A stretch of 10,322 bases of DNA from Bacillota bacterium (GTDB taxonomy: Bacteria; Bacillota; Clostridia; Christensenellales; CAG-138): positions 1 to 10,322 of the forward strand of contig JAEWZS010000151.1 of the NCBI GenBank assembly GCA_023458355.1, in the 5' to 3' direction. How positions within the stretch are numbered: the first letter of the stretch is position 1; the number at the start of each line of letters is the position of its first letter. This document shows, one piece after another, positions 5,796-10,322 of the stretch. The position numbers and the translations under genes were made by a program. Under the pieces are notes generated by a model that saw only the letters and a program-made list of their open reading frames with translations, searched no databases and was not told the DNA's origin.

Positions 5796-6893
5796 ATGGC
5801 TTACGACTGGCTTATCGTCGGAAGCGGGCTTTTCGGCGCGGTGTTCGCCCATGAGGCGAAAAAGCGTGGTGCATCCGTTTTGGTTGCAGAACGTCGCGCG
5901 CATGCGGGCGGCAATGTCTACTGCGAGGAAAAGGATGGGATACGCCTACACACTTACGGCGCGCACATCTTCCACACGTCCGATAAGGAGGTTTGGGATT
6001 ATATGAACGCGCTCTCACCGTTTAACCACTTCCAAAACAACCCCGTCGCCAACTTTAAAGGGGAATTATACAACCTCCCCTTCAACATGAACACCTTTTA
6101 CCAAATGTGGGGTGTAAGAACACCGGAGGAAGCTAAGAAAAAAATTGAGGAACAGCGCGGCGAGACAAAGGGTGAACCTAAAAATTTGGAGGAGCAGGCG
6201 ATTACGTTCGTCGGGCGCGACCTTTATGAAAAGCTTGTAAAGGGCTATACGGAAAAGCAGTGGGGGAGAAGCTGTGATAAGCTCCCGGCATTTATCATAA
6301 AGCGGCTTCCCGTGCGGTATACGTTTGACAACAACTATTTTTCCGATCCCTATCAGGGCATTCCCGTGGAGGGCTATAACGCAATCATTCAAAAGCTCTT
6401 AGCGGGATGCACGCTTATGCTGAACACGGATTTTAATTTGCAGAGAGACGTACTCATGCGGTTGAGCAAGCGTGTTTTGTATACAGGGCCGATCGACGCG
6501 TTTTACGAGTATCGCTTTGGTGCCCTCTCCTATAGGAGCCTTCGCTTTGAAACCGAGCGGTTGGATAAGGAAAATTACCAAGGTGTGGCGGTGATGAATT
6601 TTACCGATGCCGATACCCCCTATACGCGCGTCATCGAGCACAAGCATTTTGAGTTTAAAGTACAGCCCTATACGTACGTAACGCGTGAATACCCACTGGA
6701 ATGGTCTTTGGGGGCGGAAGCCTACTACCCCGTGAATGACGAAGAAAACAAAATGCTCTACGAGCGCTATGAAAAGCTTTCCGACGAAGAGGAGGATGTT
6801 TTGTTCGGAGGGAGGCTCGCGAAGTACACCTACCTCGATATGGACAAGACCGTTGCAGCCGCACTCGCACTTTCAAGAAAGGAGTTAACGTGA
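5796..6893 (+). CDS. glf: UDP-galactopyranose mutase
   Basis: A 365-residue FAD enzyme that interconverts UDP-galactopyranose and UDP-galactofuranose, the donor for Galf residues in bacterial surface glycans; it works in the cytoplasm with reduced flavin. The N-terminal Rossmann motif GSGLFG (9-14) is followed by Glu32 at the end of the second strand, then HAGGN (36-40) and YGAHIFHTS (54-62), a hallmark of the family. FVGRDLYEKLVKGYTEKQWG (138-157) and RLPVRYTFDNNYF carry the active-site tryptophan and the mobile-loop arginine (Arg174, same number as in the Klebsiella enzyme by my recollection). YTRVIEHKHFE supplies the second pyrophosphate-binding arginine. Length and motifs are those of a complete bacterial-type enzyme. 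It follows the initiating transferase by 11 nt, and its last 4 nt overlap the next gene (GTGA). No galE-like epimerase is in the window, so UDP-galactose must come from elsewhere. Confidence 0.97.
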   Translation: MAYDWLIVGSGLFGAVFAHEAKKRGASVLVAERRAHAGGNVYCEEKDGIRLHTYGAHIFHTSDKEVWDYMNALSPFNHFQNNPVANFKGELYNLPFNMNTFYQMWGVRTPEEAKKKIEEQRGETKGEPKNLEEQAITFVGRDLYEKLVKGYTEKQWGRSCDKLPAFIIKRLPVRYTFDNNYFSDPYQGIPVEGYNAIIQKLLAGCTLMLNTDFNLQRDVLMRLSKRVLYTGPIDAFYEYRFGALSYRSLRFETERLDKENYQGVAVMNFTDADTPYTRVIEHKHFEFKVQPYTYVTREYPLEWSLGAEAYYPVNDEENKMLYERYEKLSDEEEDVLFGGRLAKYTYLDMDKTVAAALALSRKELT

Positions 6894-7954
6894 ATATTGA
6901 AGACCCCAAAATCAGCGTGATTATACCCGTATACAAAGTGGAGGCGCAGTTAAGGTACGCTGTGGACAGTATGCTCGCGCAGACTTTCTCCGATTTCGAA
7001 CTGTTTCTTGTGGACGACGGCAGCCCCGACAACTGCGGGGCAATTTGTGACGAATACGGGCAAAAAGATGCTCGCGTGCGCGTGATACACAAGGAAAACG
7101 GCGGTGCACCGAGCGCGAGAAATGCCGCCATGGATGTTTCGCGCGGCAAGTACTATTATTTCATGGATAGCGATGACTACGCGGAAGAAAACATGCTTGA
7201 GAGTATGTACGAGCTCGCGGAGGAAACAAATGCGCAGCTCGTGATTGCGGGGTATTATATCGATACCTATGTTGGCGAAAAGGAATACCACTCGCAGGCT
7301 GTTTACGCGCCGAATGCTGTGTATGATACCAAGAAGGCTTTTCGTAAAAACGCCTATGCTCTGTTTGATAAAAACCTTCTCTATACTCCATGGAACAAGC
7401 TATATTTAAGAAGCTATATTGAAGAAAACCACCTTCGCTATCCAAAGACACTCTGGGATGATTTTCCTTTCAATATCTCGGTGGTCCGCGATATTGAGCG
7501 CGTTGCGGTAATGCAAGACAGGTTTTATCATTTTCTCCGCGCAAGGTCGGAATCTGAAACGGCAAAATATGTCGAAAGCTTATACGAAAAACGCGAGGAA
7601 GAGCACGGTTGGCTCATCGCGCTGTATAACGACTGGGGGTTGCGCGACAACAAAAGCCGCGAATTCATTGCGAGAAGGTATGTGGAGCGGCTAATCGGCT
7701 GCGTGGAAAACCTTACCAACAAAAACTGCACATTGACAGAGCGACAGAAGTTTAACCACGTCAGAAAAATGCTGTCATCGCGCCGGCTAAAGGCCTCTCT
7801 TAAATATGCAAGGCCTAAATCGGCATTGTTAAAAGCGATGCTGATACCCTATCGTCTGAAAAGCGCGAGCCTTGCTCTTATCCAAAGCCGCGTTATCACG
7901 CGCGTTAAGCGAAAAAACGCGCGGCTATTTGCGACGCTTAAGGCAAACCGCTGA
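6890..7954 (+). CDS. GT2 family glycosyltransferase (first of tandem pair)
   Basis: A 354-residue GT-A fold glycosyltransferase. The N-terminal domain starts with ISVIIPVYK (8-16), then VDDGSPD (41-47) for nucleotide binding, NGGAPSARNAAM (70-81) and the metal-binding DxD as MDSDD (92-96). A WDDFPFN segment (189-195) stands where related enzymes have the acidic catalytic E/D-D motif. The remaining 150 residues form a basic helical C-terminal region ending in a Lys/Arg-rich tail, probably membrane-associating. It should add a sugar from a nucleotide donor to the lipid-linked oligosaccharide at the inner membrane face. The start is GTG 6890, overlapping the glf stop, with AAGGAG about 5 nt before it. 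Coupling to glf makes a galactofuranosyl transferase possible, but motifs do not reveal donor or linkage. It is a paralogue of the next gene. Confidence 0.9.
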   Translation: MNIEDPKISVIIPVYKVEAQLRYAVDSMLAQTFSDFELFLVDDGSPDNCGAICDEYGQKDARVRVIHKENGGAPSARNAAMDVSRGKYYYFMDSDDYAEENMLESMYELAEETNAQLVIAGYYIDTYVGEKEYHSQAVYAPNAVYDTKKAFRKNAYALFDKNLLYTPWNKLYLRSYIEENHLRYPKTLWDDFPFNISVVRDIERVAVMQDRFYHFLRARSESETAKYVESLYEKREEEHGWLIALYNDWGLRDNKSREFIARRYVERLIGCVENLTNKNCTLTERQKFNHVRKMLSSRRLKASLKYARPKSALLKAMLIPYRLKSASLALIQSRVITRVKRKNARLFATLKANR

Positions 7955-9015
7955 TGGAACCATTTTTCAGCGTCATCATGCCCGTCTATAGGACAGAAAA
8001 CTACCTTAAGTTGGCAGCACAAAGCGTCTTGGAGCAGACATTTCCCGATTTTGAGCTGCTGCTGATCGATGACTTCAGTCCCGATATGTGCGGCGCTATT
8101 TGCGATGCAATAGAAGGCAGCGATGTGCGGGTACGGGTCGTACACTTAAAGAAAAACGAAGGCTTGAGCGGAGCGCGAAATGCGGGGCTTACCTTGGCGC
8201 GCGGCAGATATGTTTGCTTTATGGATTCGGACGATACCATTGACAAGACTCTACTAAAAAGCCTATACAACTCCTTAAAAAACGAACCGGCGCAGGCGGT
8301 GATGTTTGGCATGTGCGAGGAATACTACGATAAAAACGGGCGGTTGAAGTCTACACACGAGGTAATATACCGCGAGGTTAATCTGCGCGATGAAAATTTA
8401 AGACGCGAGATTATCTTGATTGAGCAAGCTTCACTTTACGGCTACGCCTGTAACAAGGCCTACGAGCTTGCCTTTATTAAGGAAAAGGGGCTTACGTTTA
8501 AGAACGTGAAGCTCATAGAGGATATACGTTTCAATGTAGACTTTTTTATGGATGCACAAAGTCTCAATTGCCTCATAACAGCACCTTACCACTACAAAAA
8601 GCGAGGCGGTGACAGCCTTACTGCTAAATTTGCGCCGGACTATTATGCGCTTCACATGGAGCGCGTTCGACTATTGAAGTCACAGTACGAGAGCTGGGGC
8701 ATGTATGACGAAAACGTGAAGCAGGTTTTGGGTGCCGTATATGCGCGCTTTATACTTTCCGCGTTGGAGCGAAACTGCGATAAGCGCGCGAATAGGAGCC
8801 TGCAAGCGCGGAAAAGCTTTGTAAAGGAACTCATAACGGATGAGCTATACCGAGAGCTCATGCCCTATGCAAAACCGGAGGGGCGTTTGGCACGTGCGGC
8901 CTTACGCGTGCTTAAATCAAAAAACGAAGCGGCAATTCTACTGTTAGGACGTACCGTACACACGGTAAGCAGCTCGCTTCCGTTTTTATTCGCTAGGGCA
9001 AAACAAAGTAGATAA
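7954..9015 (+). CDS. GT2 family glycosyltransferase (second of tandem pair)
   Basis: A 353-residue GT-A enzyme built like its upstream neighbour: FSVIMPVYR (5-13), LIDDFSPD (37-44), the shared CGAICD (46-51), NEGLSGARNAGL (68-79), FMDSDD (89-94) and IEDIRFN (188-194) with the likely catalytic acid pair. Phe41 replaces the glycine usual in the DDGS motif. The C-terminal third is basic and ends in a weakly hydrophobic stretch (about 325-348), suggesting peripheral membrane contact. Its ATG overlaps the previous stop by one base (TGATG), so it depends on ribosomes arriving from upstream. The two GT2 genes are nearly equal in length and match block by block through the donor-binding half while differing in the acceptor half, which suggests an old duplication followed by acceptor or linkage specialisation. 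Donor sugar is not determinable. Confidence 0.9.
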   Translation: MEPFFSVIMPVYRTENYLKLAAQSVLEQTFPDFELLLIDDFSPDMCGAICDAIEGSDVRVRVVHLKKNEGLSGARNAGLTLARGRYVCFMDSDDTIDKTLLKSLYNSLKNEPAQAVMFGMCEEYYDKNGRLKSTHEVIYREVNLRDENLRREIILIEQASLYGYACNKAYELAFIKEKGLTFKNVKLIEDIRFNVDFFMDAQSLNCLITAPYHYKKRGGDSLTAKFAPDYYALHMERVRLLKSQYESWGMYDENVKQVLGAVYARFILSALERNCDKRANRSLQARKSFVKELITDELYRELMPYAKPEGRLARAALRVLKSKNEAAILLLGRTVHTVSSSLPFLFARAKQSR

Positions 9016-9020
9016 TGAGG
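9016..9020 (+). promoter_or_regulatory. Ribosome binding site supporting the TTG start of the GT4 gene
   Basis: TGAGG is 8 nt before TTG 9029. The nearer ATG at 9015-9017 (in TAATG with the GT2 stop) is in another frame and gives only a 43-residue product, so it cannot be the GT4 start. The weak start codon would keep GT4 output lower than that of its neighbours. Confidence 0.5.
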
Positions 9021-9028
9021 AATACGGT

Positions 9029-10156
9029 TTGGATTATCAACGCGTGCTTGCTGTTGGGATGTCGCCCGAAGCGGGCGGTATTGAGACTTTTTTATATAGA
9101 TCCATTGAGGCATTACAAAAACTGCCCTTGCGCTTTGATGTGTTAACATCCTCCGAACGTTGCGCCTATGAAGAAGAACTCAAAGATATGGGCGTAGGTG
9201 TTTTTCACGTTGCGCGGCGTGGGAAAGCACCATTAAGGAGCTATCTTGATAAACGTCGCTTTTTTTTGGAACGAGGCCACATTTACGACGCGATATGGCT
9301 TCATATTTCTTCCGCCAGCGATATAAGCGTTATAAGGCTTGCAAAAAAGCATACAAGCGCGAGGATTATCTGCCACAGCCACAGCGTTTCGTTTGAGAGT
9401 CGCGGCGGCATTGTGCGTTTTGCACATAGGTTGTTGCATGGAGTTAACCGCTCAGAGCTCGTAAAGCTTTGCGACGTGTGCGCCGCTGTTACAAAAGAAG
9501 CAGGGGATTGGCTGTACGGCAATATCGGCGACCGTCTCGTCGTTATAAAAAACGGTGCGGATACGGAGAAATTCCGCTTCGATAGCGGCATACGCCGTGC
9601 GATGCGGCAAAGCCTTAACGTGGAGGAGAAAACCGTAATTGGGCACATTGGGCGGCTCGTCCCCGTTAAAAACCAAAGGTTTCTGATCGATGCGTTTGCC
9701 GCATTTCATCGTAAGCATAGAGACTCTATGCTTTTAATAGCGGGGGACGGGGAACTTTATAACGAGCTTTTGGTATACGCCGCACAGTTAGGATTATCGG
9801 AAAGCATCCGCTTTTTGGGGTTTCGGAAGGATGTCGCAGCACTTTTGCAGGCTTTTGACACACTTGTACTCCCGTCGCTGTTTGAGGGCTTCCCACTCGT
9901 GCTTGTGGAAGCGCAATCGGCAGCGCTGCCTTGCGTTGTATCCAGTAACATAACGAAATCCGTTGCAGCCACACAATATGTTTTATTTTGCCCGCTTGAC
10001 GAACCTCCCGAAATTTGGGTAAAGGAGATGGAAAATGCGCTTAAGCTCCGCCGCGATGCAACAGGCGTACATGAAGCACTCGAACGTGCTGGGCTTACCG
10101 AGGCAGCGGCGCAAAAGCACCTGTTTTCCATCCTTTATAAGGAGGGAACAATATGA
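9029..10156 (+). CDS. GT4 family (GT-B fold) glycosyltransferase, EpsF-like
   Basis: A 375-residue retaining glycosyltransferase with two Rossmann domains. The acceptor-side N-terminal domain opens with RVLAVGMSPEAGGIETF (5-21), the glycine-rich loop typical of EpsF/CapM-like enzymes, and has HSHSVSF at 116-122 and SELVKLCDVCAAVTKEAGDWLYG up to 174. After the linker KNGAD (174-178) comes the donor-binding domain with IGRLVPVKN (207-215; Arg209 and Lys214 contact the donor phosphates in the family), LLIAGDGE, LGFRKDV and the EX7E signature Glu286...Glu294 in FEGFPLVLVEA. The start is probably TTG 9029, 8 nt after TGAGG; the first strand would be lost from the next ATG (residue 11), and GTG 9041 is a less likely option. 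The gap to the GT2 stop is 13 nt. Its end overlaps the next gene (ATGA). It would extend the same lipid-linked repeat unit. Confidence 0.9.
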   Translation: MDYQRVLAVGMSPEAGGIETFLYRSIEALQKLPLRFDVLTSSERCAYEEELKDMGVGVFHVARRGKAPLRSYLDKRRFFLERGHIYDAIWLHISSASDISVIRLAKKHTSARIICHSHSVSFESRGGIVRFAHRLLHGVNRSELVKLCDVCAAVTKEAGDWLYGNIGDRLVVIKNGADTEKFRFDSGIRRAMRQSLNVEEKTVIGHIGRLVPVKNQRFLIDAFAAFHRKHRDSMLLIAGDGELYNELLVYAAQLGLSESIRFLGFRKDVAALLQAFDTLVLPSLFEGFPLVLVEAQSAALPCVVSSNITKSVAATQYVLFCPLDEPPEIWVKEMENALKLRRDATGVHEALERAGLTEAAAQKHLFSILYKEGTI

Positions 10157-10322
10157 AAAAGAGTCTGAACTGCCTCTATAACGGTACGCTTTTTTCTTAT
10201 GTGTACCTTACGCTCACGCTTTTGTCGTTTAACCCTTACCTATACTATTTGCCCTTTATGAAGGTGTTTGCGGCGGCAACCGCGACACTTGGCACAGTCG
10301 TGCTTGCATATAGGCTGTTTTA
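10153..10322 (+). CDS. Membrane protein of the polysaccharide cluster, 3'-partial
   Basis: Only the first 56 residues are present before the right edge. They begin MKKSLNCLYNGTLFSYVYLT and form two hydrophobic stretches (about 14-36 and 38-53) separated by a short break, so this is the start of a polytopic membrane protein. ATG 10153 overlaps the GT4 stop (ATGA) and has AAGGAGG 7 nt upstream, so expression is coupled to the glycosyltransferases. In such clusters the missing multi-membrane functions are the Wzy-type polymerase and the Wzx-type flippase; the opening, with a short polar start and early hydrophobic segments, fits an O-antigen-ligase/polymerase-like protein slightly better, but this is inference from context. 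No family motif is visible in the part shown. Confidence 0.75.
   Translation, partial: MKKSLNCLYNGTLFSYVYLTLTLLSFNPYLYYLPFMKVFAAATATLGTVVLAYRLF

Noticed and set aside
6655..7149. A 164-codon open frame on the minus strand across the glf/GT2 junction
   Set aside because: It is antisense to two genes with intact family motifs, is rich in Arg, Ser and Pro as shadow frames tend to be, and has no recognisable domain.
1..10322. Search for CRISPR arrays, tRNA/rRNA genes, transposases, phage or toxin-antitoxin genes
   Set aside because: No spaced direct repeats, tRNA-like sequence, transposase motifs or terminal inverted repeats were found by eye, and gene content is explained by the operons listed.

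Overview
The window looks like chromosomal DNA of a Gram-positive bacterium of the Firmicutes, most likely class Clostridia. The grounds are strong AGGAGG-type ribosome sites before most genes, an LCP-family wall glycopolymer ligase, GTG and TTG starts beside ATG, glycosyltransferases with clostridial-style motifs (CGAICD, NGG.S.ARN), and protein sequences that read like clostridial homologues. Genus cannot be set from the sequence alone. No rRNA, tRNA, CRISPR array, insertion sequence or phage gene was seen.

Left half, all on the minus strand. A compact four-gene operon is read from 3103 leftwards: ABC exporter ATPase, its ABC-2 permease (4-nt overlap), an Fpg/Nei-like DNA glycosylase-fold protein (19-nt gap) and a GNAT acetyltransferase resembling AAC(6')-type enzymes (3-nt gap), which runs off the left edge. 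The operon has a plausible promoter with an inverted repeat around its -10 box. That promoter partly overlaps the hairpin that probably ends the upstream gene, an LCP-family protein (3207-4256).

Right half, plus strand. Diverging from the LCP gene across about 150-190 nt is an extracellular or wall polysaccharide cluster: a polyprenyl glycosylphosphotransferase that starts the lipid-linked chain, UDP-galactopyranose mutase (glf) that makes UDP-galactofuranose, two tandem paralogous GT2 glycosyltransferases, a GT4 glycosyltransferase, and the first 56 residues of a membrane protein that may be a polymerase or flippase. Most junctions overlap (GTGA, TGATG, ATGA) or are about a dozen bases apart, so this is one translationally coupled operon continuing past the right edge.

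Together the right-hand genes would build a galactofuranose-containing undecaprenyl-linked polymer, and the divergent LCP protein is a natural candidate to attach it to peptidoglycan. The left operon looks like a separate export, stress or resistance unit. I see no clear evidence of a wholly new system. The most unusual items are the Fpg-fold protein, which lacks three residues normally needed for catalysis or lesion binding, and the condensed terminator/promoter/operator at 3125-3176.
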